Shown: piece after piece, positions 34,386 to 42,748 of the stretch
Numbering within the stretch: the stretch's first letter is position 1
Layout of the letters: each line of letters starts with the position of its first letter
Source of the DNA: CAWEWH01 sp963812775
Lineage (GTDB): Bacteria > Pseudomonadota > Alphaproteobacteria > Rhizobiales > Beijerinckiaceae
Assembly: GCA_963812775.1 (NCBI GenBank)
Contig: CAWEWH010000001.1
Location: forward strand, 186,001-250,000
Length of the DNA stretch: 64,000 bases
Direction of reading: 5' to 3'
The notes under the pieces: generated by a model
Databases searched by the model: none
What the model saw: the letters and a program-made list of their open reading frames with translations, nothing else
What the model was told of the DNA's origin: nothing
Position numbers and translations under genes: made by a program

Positions 34386-34519
34386 TGATCCCTCTCCTTC
34401 AGGGGAGGGTGGCTCGGCGCGCAAAGCGCGCTGAGCCGGGTGGGGTCGGGTTGGTCAATCCGTCAGCCCCCCTCCGGCCGTGCTCCGCACTGCCACCTCC
34501 CCCTGAAGGGGGAGGATCA
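34386..34519. repeat. Dispersed palindromic repeat, family B, copy 3
   Basis: About 134 bases between the ATPase gene and atzG. The ends TGATCCCTCTCCTTCAGGGG and cctgaagggggaggatca are inverted, with an internal ggcgcgcaaagcgcgct hairpin. With copy 2 it brackets the ATPase gene exactly. Confidence 0.85.
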
Positions 34520-34562
34520 GCAGACGTTACGACCCCGCGAAACGATATCTAGCCGAGGCGTT

Positions 34563-34766
34563 ATGGCATCCCCTCCTTCACCTCCCGACGACGAAGCTCT
34601 CGCCGCCCATATCGACGCGGCGCTGAAACTCGCCGGCATCGCCATGGCGTCGGAATGGCGCGACAGCGTGCTCGCGAATTTCAGGACCATCGCGGCCGCC
34701 GCGAACTTCGTCATGGCCTTCCCGCTCGACGACGAGGCGGAGCCGGCCGCGGTCTTCGAGCCATGA
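34563..34766 (+). CDS. atzG: AtzG-like small subunit (DUF4089)
   Basis: 67 aa: DEALAAHIDAALKLAGIAMA, SEWRDSVLANFRTIAAAANF, VMAFPLDDEAEPAAVFEP. This matches the DUF4089/AtzG family, the small helical partner needed for a stable AtzE amidohydrolase (HpxX in enterobacterial oxalurate clusters). Its TGA overlaps the atzE ATG (ATGA), which suits a fixed-ratio two-subunit enzyme. GAGGCG lies before the ATG at 34563. Confidence 0.9.
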   Translation: MASPPSPPDDEALAAHIDAALKLAGIAMASEWRDSVLANFRTIAAAANFVMAFPLDDEAEPAAVFEP

Positions 34767-36172
34767 GCGTGCGCGCCGAATGGGAGGGCGACGGGGCCGG
34801 CGCCGCGGTCATCGCCGCGGCGGTGGCCGAAGGCCACGTCAGCGCCGCCTCGGTCATCGACGCGGCCCTGAAGCGTATCGCCGCCAACAATTTCCGCATC
34901 AACGCCTTCACGGATGTGCTGGCGGCGCGCGCCCACCGCAGCGCCGCGGCCCTCGACCAACGGCGCGCCCGCGGCGAGGCGCTGGGGCCACTCGCTGGTG
35001 TGCCCTTCGCGGTGAAGAACCTTTTCGACGTGGAGGGCCTGCCCACCCGCGCCGGTGCTAAGATCAACCGCGAGCGCGCGGCGGCGTCCCGCGACGCCCC
35101 CTTGGTGCAGCGCCTCGAAGCGGCCGGCGCCATCCTGGTCGGCGCGCTGAACATGGGCGAATACGCCTACGACTTCACCGGCGAGAACGTCCACGACGGC
35201 CATTGCCGCAATCCGCACGCCCTCGATCACATGACGGGCGGCTCCTCCAGCGGCTCGGCCGCCGCGGTGGCGGCCGGCTTCGTGCCGCTGACGCTGGGTT
35301 CCGACACCAACGGCTCGATCCGCGTGCCCTCGGCGCTGTGCGGCACCTTCGGGCTGAAGCCGACCTATGGGCGCCTGACGCGCGCCCACACCTTCCCGTT
35401 CGTGTCGAGCCTCGATCATCTCGGCCCCTTCGCGCGCTCGGTGCGCGATCTGGCGCTCGCCTATGACGCCATGCAGGGCCCCGATCCGGACGACCCGGTG
35501 GCCACGACGCGGGCCGCCGAGCCGGCGCTGCCGAGCCTCGAAGCGGGCATCGCGGGCCTGCGCATCGCCATCGCCAAGGGGCATTTCGCGGCGAACGGCG
35601 ACCCCGACGCGTTTGCGGCGGTGGCGCAGGTGGCGGCCGCCCTCGAGGCGCGCGCGACCATCGAGCTGCCGGAGGCGACGCGCGCCCGTGCCGCCGCCTT
35701 CGTCATCACGGCCGCAGAAGGTGCGGCGCTGCATCTCGAGCGGCTGCGCGAGCGCGCCGCCGACTACGATCCCGCCGTGCGCGACCGGCTCATCGCCGGC
35801 GCCACAATTCCGGCCGCCTGGGTGATCTGGGCGCAGAAATTCCGCCGCTGGTATCGCGCCCAGACGCTCAGGCTGTTCGGCGATGTCGACATCATCCTGG
35901 CGCCGTCGACGCCCTGCCGCGCCCCGAGCATCGGCCAGGCGACCTTCGTGCTCGACGGCGTGACCATGCCGGTGCGACCCAATCTCGGCATCTTCACGCA
36001 ACCGATCTCGTTCATCGGCCTGCCGGTCGCCGCCGTGCCGGTCTGGCTCGACACCGGCCTGCCGCTCGGCGTCCAGGTCATCGCCGCGCCGTGGCGCGAG
36101 GACCTCGTGCTGCGCGTGGCGCGCGAGCTCGAGAAGCGCGGCGCCGTGCGCGCCCCCGTCGCCCGCCTGTGA
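34763..36172 (+). CDS. atzE: AtzE-family amidohydrolase (amidase signature)
   Basis: 469 aa, amidase-signature family. The Ser-cisSer-Lys triad is visible: Lys85 in PFAVKNLFDVEG, the cis-Ser in MTGGSSSGSAAA (158-168) and the nucleophile Ser185 in GSDTNGSIRVPSALCGTFGL. C-terminal marks are VDIILAPSTPCRAP and SFIGLPVAAVPVW. In the cyanurate pathway AtzE, with AtzG, deaminates 1-carboxybiuret. HpxY of purine-derived oxalurate clusters is closely related, so the true substrate is not settled. Confidence 0.92.
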   Translation: MSVRAEWEGDGAGAAVIAAAVAEGHVSAASVIDAALKRIAANNFRINAFTDVLAARAHRSAAALDQRRARGEALGPLAGVPFAVKNLFDVEGLPTRAGAKINRERAAASRDAPLVQRLEAAGAILVGALNMGEYAYDFTGENVHDGHCRNPHALDHMTGGSSSGSAAAVAAGFVPLTLGSDTNGSIRVPSALCGTFGLKPTYGRLTRAHTFPFVSSLDHLGPFARSVRDLALAYDAMQGPDPDDPVATTRAAEPALPSLEAGIAGLRIAIAKGHFAANGDPDAFAAVAQVAAALEARATIELPEATRARAAAFVITAAEGAALHLERLRERAADYDPAVRDRLIAGATIPAAWVIWAQKFRRWYRAQTLRLFGDVDIILAPSTPCRAPSIGQATFVLDGVTMPVRPNLGIFTQPISFIGLPVAAVPVWLDTGLPLGVQVIAAPWREDLVLRVARELEKRGAVRAPVARL

Positions 36173-36183
36173 GGAGCCCGGCC

Positions 36184-36570
36184 ATGCAAGTGAACATTCC
36201 GCACGTGCGGGCCGAGGTCGAGGCGGTCTTCGCCCGCTACGAGACGGCGCTGGTCGGCAACGACGTGGAGACCCTCGAGGCGCTGTTCCACGACGGCGCC
36301 GAGACGGTGCGCTACGGCATCGCCGAGAACCTCTACGGCATGGACGAGATCCGCGACTTCCGGCGCAACCGCCCGCCCATCAACCTCGCCCGCCGCCTCA
36401 AGCGCACGCTCATCACCACATACGGAGAGGATTTCGCCACCGCCAGCACGCTCTTTGCGCGCGACAGCGCCCCCCACCTCATCGGCCGACAGATGCAGAC
36501 CTGGGTGCGCTTCCCCGAAGGATGGAAGGTGGTGGCCGCCCATGTCAGCCTGATCGAAAACAAAAAATAG
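36184..36570 (+). CDS. AtzH/HpxZ-like protein (DUF3225, NTF2 fold)
   Basis: 128 aa: HVRAEVEAVFARYETALVGN, ETLEALFHDGAETVRYGIAE, NLYGMDEIRDFRRNRPPINL, ARRLKRTLITTYGEDFATAS. This is the DUF3225/HpxZ family. AtzH, a member, hydrolyses 1,3-dicarboxyurea to allophanate in the cyanurate pathway. The family also accompanies HpxXY in oxalurate use. It lies 11 bases after atzE and upstream of the regulator, in one transcription unit. Confidence 0.9.
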   Translation: MQVNIPHVRAEVEAVFARYETALVGNDVETLEALFHDGAETVRYGIAENLYGMDEIRDFRRNRPPINLARRLKRTLITTYGEDFATASTLFARDSAPHLIGRQMQTWVRFPEGWKVVAAHVSLIENKK

Positions 36571-36581
36571 GGAGCACGCCC

Positions 36582-37259
36582 ATGGATGCGTCGAGTCCAC
36601 CGCTGACGCGGCCGCGCCGCGCCGAGACACGGGCGGAGGAGCTGCGTGTCGCCCTTGCCGACGACATCGTGCAGGGCCGGCTCGCGCCGGGCGCCACCCT
36701 GGAAGAGATCGACATCGCCGGCCGCTTCGGCGTCTCGCGCACGCCGGTGCGCGAGGCCATCCGCGAATTGGCGGCATCGGGCCTGGTGGAGGCGCGCCCG
36801 CACCGCAGCGCCATCGTGGCCCTGCCGAGCCTGACGCGGCTGCGCGGCATGTTCGAGGTCATGGCCGAGCTCGAAGCTCTGTGCGCCGGCTTCGCGGCCG
36901 TCCACACGACGCCCGCCGAGCGCGGCGAGCTCGAGGCGCTGCACGAGGCCCTCGGGGCCATCGTGCGGCGCGGCGACCCGCAGCGCTACCACGAGCTCAA
37001 CGAGCGCTTCCACGGCGCCATCTACGACGGCAGCCACAACGACTATCTGGCCGAGCTGGCGCACGCCACACGCCGGCGCCTGTCGCCGTTCCGCCGCGCC
37101 CAGTTCCGCACGCTGGGCCGGCTGTCGCTGTCGCACGCCGAGCATGAGCGCGTCGTCACCGCCATCCTGCGTGGCGACCGCCCCGGCGCCGCCGAGGCCA
37201 TGCGCGCCCACATCTTCACCGTTGAAGTGGCCTACGAGCGCTACGCCGGCACGCTTTGA
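36582..37259 (+). CDS. GntR-family regulator (FadR subfamily)
   Basis: 225 aa. The winged helix occupies residues 15-80 (ELRVALADDIVQGRLAPGAT, LEEIDIAGRFGVSRTPVREA, IRELAASGLVEARPHRSAIV). The effector domain is FCD type, helical, with conserved ligand/metal residues (ELNERFHGAIYDGSHNDYL, SHAEHERVVTAILRGDRPGA). It ends the plus-strand cluster and overlaps atzF tail-to-tail by 19 bases. It probably represses the transporter-hydrolase operon until a pathway intermediate binds (inference). Confidence 0.93.
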   Translation: MDASSPPLTRPRRAETRAEELRVALADDIVQGRLAPGATLEEIDIAGRFGVSRTPVREAIRELAASGLVEARPHRSAIVALPSLTRLRGMFEVMAELEALCAGFAAVHTTPAERGELEALHEALGAIVRRGDPQRYHELNERFHGAIYDGSHNDYLAELAHATRRRLSPFRRAQFRTLGRLSLSHAEHERVVTAILRGDRPGAAEAMRAHIFTVEVAYERYAGTL

Positions 37260-39080
37260 GGGGCCGCCTCGGATGCGAGGAAGGCGCGCCAGCCGCCATG
37301 CTGGCTGATGTCGCGGGCCTCGGCCACCGCCGCCGCTTCGACCAGGAAGCCCTTAACGTCGCCGCCGTCGGCGAGCGCGATGGTGCCGAAGCCGAGCGGC
37401 GGCGGCACCGAAGCCACGAGCCTGCCAAAGCCCTCCGGCGGCAGCGACCAGATTTCCGCCGCGATGGCCCGGCCGCCGTCGGCGACCCGCAGCAGCCCCG
37501 GCCGCCGCGGCGGACCGCCCGGCAGAAGGTAGAAGCGGTAGTGCGGCGCCGTCCTCATCTCGCGCACGAAACTGGCGCCGAGCCCGCGCAGGTCGCCGTT
37601 GAGCGGCAGGCCCGACATGTGGGCGCCGAGCACCGCCACCTCGATGCGCCCGTCGACCGCCGCAGCGAAGGGCTTGGCGCGCGGCACCTCGCCGGTGGCG
37701 CCGACGGGAAGCGGATGCGCGGCCACGAAGGCGGCTGCCAAGCTCGCCATTTCGGCGTCGTGGCCGGACGGCGCCAGGAACGTGATTCCGTAGGGCCGGC
37801 CGGCAACCAGCGCCACCGGAACCGAGATGGCGCAGAGATCGAGCAGGTTGACGAAGTTGGTGTAGACGCCGAGGCGGCTGTTGAGGCGCACGTTGTCGGC
37901 CGCAACCTCGGCCAGGGTGTAGAGCGTCGGCGCGGTGGGCAGCACGAGCCCGTCGAGACCCGCCAGGACCGGCGCCACGGCGGCGCGCAGCTCCTGCAGG
38001 CGGTAGAAGGCCCGGAAGGTATCGGCCGCCGATAGGTCCCTGCCCTTCTCGACGATGGCGCGCGTCACCGGATGGAGCGCGTCCGGATCGCGCGTGGCCA
38101 GCGCCGCAACCACCGCCCAGCGCTCGGCCACCCACGGCCCCTCGTAGAGGAGCCGTGCCGCCTCCGCGAAGGGCGCGAAATCGATGGTAACGAGGCTCGC
38201 GCCACGGGTCGGTGAGCTGCTCGAGCGCCTGGCCATAAGCGGCGGCCGCGTCGCGGTCGCCGAAGAATTCGCGGTCCTTCTCGGCCAGCACGCCGAGGCG
38301 CGTCACCGGCGGCACGGGTCCCGGCCGGCCGAGCGGCACGGGCCGGCAGAACGGATCGGCGGCGTCGGGTCCGGCGATGACCGCGAGCGCCGTCCAGGCA
38401 TCCTCGACGGTGAGCGCAAAGACCGAGACGCAATCGAGGGTGCGGCAGGCCGGCACGAGGCCGGCGGTGGACACGAGCCCGAGGCTCGGCTTCAGGCCGA
38501 CGATGTTGTTGAGCATGGCCGGCACGCGGCCGGAACCGGCGGTGTCGGTACCGAGCGCGATGGGCACGAGGCCGGCCGCCACCGCCACAGCCGAGCCGGA
38601 ACTCGAGCCGCCGGGGATGAGATCGGGCGCAAGGGCGTTGCGCGGCACGCCGTAGGGTGAGCGCGTGCCCACGAGCCCGGTGGCGAACTGGTCGAGATTG
38701 GTCTTGCCGACGATGAGCGCCCCGGCGGCCTTGAGCCGCGCCACGGCGGTGGCATCACGGTCCGGCGCGTACGCGAAGGCCGGACAGGCGGCGGTGGTGG
38801 GCAGCCCCGCCACATCGATGTTGTCCTTGACGGCGACGGGGACGCCGTAGAGCGGCAGGTCGCGGCCGCCCCGCGCGGCGAGCGCCTCCGCCTCGGCCAC
38901 CACGTCGGCTTCACGCCGCAGCGTGATGAACAGCGCCGGATCGGCATGGGCGGCGATGCGCGCAAAGACGGCCCGCACCGTGTCGGCGGGGGTCGCGCGC
39001 CCGGCCCGGTAGGCCTCCTGCAGAGACGAGATGGTGGGCACGCCTAATCCCAAGCCTCGGTGATCGATCCGATAAAGCAT
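37241..39080 (-). pseudogene. atzF: Allophanate hydrolase AtzF, single frameshift
   Basis: The amidase part is in one frame (YGVPVAVKDNIDVAGLPTTA with the Lys, LIPGGSSSGSAVAVAAG, GTDTAGSGRVPAMLNNIVGL) down to AAAYGQALEQLT. The remainder (GASLVTIDFAPFAEAARLLY to AEARDISQHGGWRAFLAS) is in another. The join is at about 38200-38215. Together they make a full allophanate hydrolase of about 600 aa including the C-terminal decarboxylating domain (ISQHGGWRAFL). It releases ammonia and CO2 from allophanate or dicarboxyurea. The ATG at 39080 is used; a GTG at 39041 fits the family start better. The frameshift may be an error. Confidence 0.85.
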
Positions 39081-39139
39081 CTAGCCAAGTTTCAGTCCAT
39101 CAGCCGTGGCACAGTTGCTCATCCGCAAGGGAGGAACCG

Positions 39140-39424
39140 ATGCTGTTCATGGTGATCGAGCGCTTCAAGGACGACGACATGGTGCCGATCTACCGCCGCC
39201 TGCGCGAGGCGGGCCGTATGTTCCCGGAGGGGCTGAAATACCTGGACAGTTGGGTCGAGCCGAATTTCAGCCGCTGCTTCCAGCTCATGGAATGCGACGA
39301 CCTGCGCCTCTTTCAGGAATGGGTGCTGCAATGGCGCGGCTACGGCGTCAGCCTGGAGATCGTGCCGGTGGTCTCGAGCAAGGACACGCGCGAGGTCGTG
39401 GCGCCGTTCCTGGACAAGGCCTGA
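39140..39424 (+). CDS. DUF3303 family protein
   Basis: 94 aa, full length for DUF3303 (a small dimeric ferredoxin-like fold). MLFMVIERFKDDDMVPIYRR, LREAGRMFPEGLKYLDSWVE, CFQLMECDDLRLFQEWVLQW, GVSLEIVPVVSSKDTREVV. Strong GGAGG before the ATG. Function unknown. It is divergent from atzF and convergent with efp. Confidence 0.88.
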   Translation: MLFMVIERFKDDDMVPIYRRLREAGRMFPEGLKYLDSWVEPNFSRCFQLMECDDLRLFQEWVLQWRGYGVSLEIVPVVSSKDTREVVAPFLDKA

Positions 39425-39437
39425 CGGAGTAACGCCC

Positions 39438-40004
39438 CTAATCTTTCGCCCGCTCCACGTAGGAGCCGTCGGACGTCTGGATGACGATCCTGGTGCCGGC
39501 CGCAATATGCGGCGGCACCATGGCGCGGGCGCCGTTCGAGAGCTTGGCCGGCTTGTAGGACGACGAGGCGGTCTGGCCCTTCATGGTCGGCTCGGTCTCG
39601 ACCACCTCGAGCACGACGCGGGCCGGCAGCGTGATGGCCACCGCCGTGCCCTCGAACACCGAGACCATGCAGGCCATGCCCTCCTGCAGGAACGCCGCCT
39701 GGTCGCCGAGCACGTCGCCGGACACGTGGATCTGGTCGTAGCTCTCGGTGTTCATGAACACGTAGTCGTCGCCGTCCTTGTAGAGGAAGGAGTGCTCCTT
39801 GTCCTCGACATAGGCGCGCTCCACCTGCTCGGTGGTCTTGTAGCGCTGCGTCGTCTTCACGCCGTCGGAAATGCGGCGCATGTCGATCTGCGTCGTCGGC
39901 GTGCCCTTGCCGGGGAAGAAGCTCTCGGCCGACAGCACCGTGTAGAGCTGGCCGTCGATCTCGAGCACATTGCCCTTGCGCACGGAACTGGCGATGACTT
40001 TCAC
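39438..40004 (-). CDS. efp: Elongation factor P
   Basis: 188 aa. EF-P rescues ribosomes stalled at polyproline runs. N-terminal KOW-like domain MKVIASSVRKGNVLEIDGQL; the modification site is Lys33 in SFFPGKGTPTTQIDMRR; the OB domains follow (YVFMNTESYDQIHVSGDVLG, LPARVVLEVVETEPTMKGQT, MVPPHIAAGTRIVIQTSDGS). Lys33 with the PGKGTP loop is the beta-lysylated type, which fits the divergent epmA-epmB pair next door. Confidence 0.97.
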   Translation of the reverse strand: MKVIASSVRKGNVLEIDGQLYTVLSAESFFPGKGTPTTQIDMRRISDGVKTTQRYKTTEQVERAYVEDKEHSFLYKDGDDYVFMNTESYDQIHVSGDVLGDQAAFLQEGMACMVSVFEGTAVAITLPARVVLEVVETEPTMKGQTASSSYKPAKLSNGARAMVPPHIAAGTRIVIQTSDGSYVERAKD

Positions 40005-40106
40005 GTCGAAACCCCATTAAGGCATTGACGGCGGCTCCAGAACCGCCAATTCGGCGCGCACCATAGCGATGTTCGCGCGAATGACCAGTCCCTGCGAGAG
40101 CGGCCA

Positions 40107-41155
40107 TTGGCGCACGCCGAGCCCGAAGCCTCGCCCTTCTGGGCGCCGCACGTGCACGCCGACCGCCGGCCGTTCCTGATGGCCCGCAACCGCATCGCCA
40201 AGGCGCTCGGGGCGCATTTCGAGGCGCAGGGCTTCGTCGAGGTCGAGACCGCGGCACTCCAGGTCTCGCCGGGCAACGAGACGCATCTGCATGCCTTCGC
40301 GACCGATCTTGTGGCGACCGACGGCGGAAGCTCGCGCCTCTTCCTGCACACCTCGCCGGAATTCTGCGCTCAAGAAGCTCCTGGCGGCCGGCGAGGAGCG
40401 GATCTTCAGCCTGGCGCGGGTCTTCCGCAATCGCGAGCGCACCGCGCTCCACCATCCCGAGTTCACCATGCTCGAATGGTATCGGGCCGGCGCGACCTAC
40501 GAGACGCTGATGGACGACTGCGCCGCCATTCTGCGGCTCGCCGCCGAAGCTGCGGGCGAGCACACGATGCGCCACCACGGGCGCAGCGCCGATGCTTTCG
40601 CCGCGCCGGAACGACTTACGGTGGCGGAGGCCTTTCGCCGCCACGCCGGCATCGATCTCGCGGCCACGATCGAGCGAGACCGATTTCGCGGCAGCCGCGA
40701 CACGCATTGGCGTGCGCGTTGCGGACGACGACGGCTGGTCGGACATTTTCAGCCGCCTCATGAGCGAGCGCATCGAGCCGCGCCTCGGGCTCGAACGCGC
40801 CACGATCCTCTACGACTACCCGGTGAGCGAGGCCGCCCTGGCACGTCGCAAGCCGTCCGATCCGCGCCTTGCGGAGCGCTTCGAGCTCTATGTCTGCGGC
40901 GTCGAGCTCGCCAACGCCTTCGGCGAATTGACCGACGCCGACGAGCAGCGCCGCCGTTTCACCGCCGACATGGACGAGAAGGCGCGTCTCTACGGCGAAC
41001 GCTATCCCGTCGACGAGGACTTCCTTGCGGCGCTCGCCGCGATGCCCGAGGCGAGCGGCGCCGCCCTCGGCTTCGAGCGCCTCGTGATGCTGGCGACCGG
41101 CGCGAGCCATATCGAGCAGGTCATCTGGACCCCCTCACCCCTCAAGGGAACATGA
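40107..41155 (+). pseudogene. epmA: EF-P lysine ligase EpmA, two frameshifts
   Basis: Class II lysyl-tRNA-synthetase-like enzyme that attaches beta-lysine to EF-P. Piece 1: WAPHVHADRRPFLMARNRIA to LFLHTSPEFC. Piece 2, shift near 40370: KKLLAAGEERIFSLARVFRN, HHPEFTMLEWYRAGATYETL. Piece 3, shift near 40665: IGVRVADDDGWSDIFSRLMS, YDYPVSEAALARRK, GVELANAFGELTDADEQRRR, ALGFERLVMLATGASHIEQV (motif 3). No anticodon domain, as expected. The start is uncertain (TTG 40107). Conservation of everything else suggests a recent mutation or a sequence error. It ends in ATGA with epmB. Confidence 0.85.
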
Positions 41156-42222
41156 GCCAAGGACCACAGGTCATGACGACTTCCTCCACGCTGAGACGGC
41201 CGCGCGAGCTCGTCGATGCCGGCCTCGCGCCGCGCCAGCGACTCGCCGAGCTGGAGCGCGTCGCGGCACGCTACACGGTGGCCATCACGCCCGCCATGGC
41301 CGAACTGATCGATGCCGCCGACGCGGCCGACCCCATCGCGCGGCAGTTCGTTCCTGACCCGGCGGAGCTCGACCGCGCCGCCCATGAGCGCGACGATCCC
41401 ATCGGCGACGACGCCCACAGCCCGGTGCCGGGTCTCGTGCATCGCTATCCCGACCGCGTGCTCCTGAAGCTCGTCAGCATCTGCGCCGTCTATTGCCGCT
41501 TCTGCTTCCGCCGCGAAACGGTCGGGCCGGGCGACGCGACCATGCTGAGCGCCGCCGAGCTCGACGCCGCCATCGCCTATGTGGCGGCGCGGCCCGACAT
41601 CTGGGAGGTGATCGTCTCGGGCGGCGATCCCCTCGTCGCCTCGCCGCGCCGCCTTGCCGATCTCTCGCGGCGCCTCGCCGCCATCGCGCACGTGAAGGTG
41701 GTGCGCTGGCATTCGCGCGTGCCGGTCGTGGCGCCCGAGCGCATCGACGCCGCGCTGGTGGCTGCCCTGAAGGCGCCCGGCAAGGCGACCTACATGGTGG
41801 TGCACGCCAACCATCCGCGCGAGCTGACGGCAGCGGCGCGGGCCGCGCTGGCGCGGCTCGCCGACGCCGGCATCGCGCTCATGAGCCAGTCCGTGTTGCT
41901 CAAGGGCGTCAACGACGACGTGGCGGTGCTCGGCGCGCTGATGCGCGCCTTCGTGGAGAACCGGGTAAAGCCCTACTACCTGCATCAGGGCGACCTTGCG
42001 CCCGGCACGGCGCATCTGCGCACCTCGATTGCCGATGGGCAGCAGCTGATGCGCGGCCTGCGCGGCGCCTATTCGGGCCTCTGCCAGCCGACCTATGTCC
42101 TCGACATCCCCGGCGGCCACGGCAAGGTGCCGATCGGGCCAGGCTATGTGGAGGTGGCCGGCGACGGCCTCCTGGTCGAGGACGTGAACGGGGCGCGCCA
42201 CGCCTATCCGCCGACGATCTAG
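41152..42222 (+). CDS. epmB: EF-P beta-lysylation protein EpmB (lysine 2,3-aminomutase family)
   Basis: 356 aa, radical SAM enzyme with PLP. It converts (S)-alpha-lysine to (R)-beta-lysine for EpmA. The cluster-binding CxxxCxxC is Cys111-Cys115-Cys118 (CAVYCRFCFR). Other marks are WEVIVSGGDPLVASPRRLAD, VVRWHSRVPVVAPERIDAAL, MVVHANHPREL, MSQSVLLKGVNDDVAVLGAL and YYLHQGDLAPGTAHLRTSI. The ATG at 41152 overlaps the epmA stop; ATG 41173 is an alternative. The stop TAG lies inside the end of a palindromic element starting at 42219. Confidence 0.95.
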   Translation: MSQGPQVMTTSSTLRRPRELVDAGLAPRQRLAELERVAARYTVAITPAMAELIDAADAADPIARQFVPDPAELDRAAHERDDPIGDDAHSPVPGLVHRYPDRVLLKLVSICAVYCRFCFRRETVGPGDATMLSAAELDAAIAYVAARPDIWEVIVSGGDPLVASPRRLADLSRRLAAIAHVKVVRWHSRVPVVAPERIDAALVAALKAPGKATYMVVHANHPRELTAAARAALARLADAGIALMSQSVLLKGVNDDVAVLGALMRAFVENRVKPYYLHQGDLAPGTAHLRTSIADGQQLMRGLRGAYSGLCQPTYVLDIPGGHGKVPIGPGYVEVAGDGLLVEDVNGARHAYPPTI

Positions 42223-42296
42223 TGTGCCGAATTTGAAGTTCGCTAAATTGACTGGATCAGCTGCCTCGCGAACTTCAAATTCGAAAAGCACACTAG
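42219..42296. repeat. Palindromic element 1 with CTAGTGTGC ends
   Basis: 78 bases, lower in GC than its surroundings. Left arm CTAGTGTGC then CGAATTTGAAGTTCG; right arm CGAACTTCAAATTCG, AAAA, GCACACTAG. The loop is about 25 bases. The left end supplies the epmB stop codon. A sister element follows after 12 bases. Confidence 0.8.
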
Positions 42297-42308
42297 AAAC
42301 AATCTCTT

Positions 42309-42384
42309 CTAGTGTCGCTTCGATTCCAAAATTCGCTACGAGGCCTCCATCAAGATCATGCGAATTTTGGAATCGCGACACTAG
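42309..42384. repeat. Palindromic element 2 with CTAGTGTCGC ends
   Basis: 76 bases. Left arm CTAGTGTCGC-TT-CGATTCCAAAATTCG; right arm CGAATTTTGGAATCG-CGACACTAG. Same CTAGTGT termini and CGA-TTCG inner arms as element 1, but a different middle sequence. It looks like a miniature mobile element or a member of a small palindromic repeat family. Confidence 0.8.
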
Positions 42385-42466
42385 TAGGATGGGCGTAAAC
42401 CCAACCCGGCGAATTTTAACCACCCGGCATGCGCCTTCCTTAGCGTTTCGCGTCCAGCCTGCGGGC

Positions 42467-42691
42467 ATGAGCGACACCCCAACCCATGCGTCGCGGCTGC
42501 TCGAACTGATCGCCCAATATCCCGGCGTCGCCATCGCGGCCGTGGTGATCTTCTTCAGCTGGCTCTACGGCCACCGGCCGCGCAACCCGAACGAAGACCA
42601 GCGCGGCTTCTGGCACTTCGGTGAGGACAACGAGGCCGACGACAAGCCCGGTCCCCCCGACGACGCGGGGCGCCGCAAAAGGCCTTTCTGA
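42467..42691 (+). CDS. Small single-pass membrane protein (74 aa)
   Basis: ATG at 42467. One membrane helix (YPGVAIAAVVIFFSWLYGHR) then a charged tail (NPNEDQRGFWHFGEDNEADD, KPGPPDDAGRRKRPF). No family known to me. It is followed 57 bases later by the alpha/beta hydrolase gene. Confidence 0.55.
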   Translation: MSDTPTHASRLLELIAQYPGVAIAAVVIFFSWLYGHRPRNPNEDQRGFWHFGEDNEADDKPGPPDDAGRRKRPF

Positions 42692-42748
42692 CGCACCCCT
42701 CGGCGCCTATGCTCGTGCTCCCCGGAACACGCGCACAGGAAACGCCCG

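Noticed and set aside
40291..42222. Single 643-codon frame covering the epmA middle part and all of epmB
   Set aside because: The segment between about 40665 and 41150 in this frame is nonsense, while another frame gives the conserved epmA C-terminus ending in an ATGA overlap with epmB.
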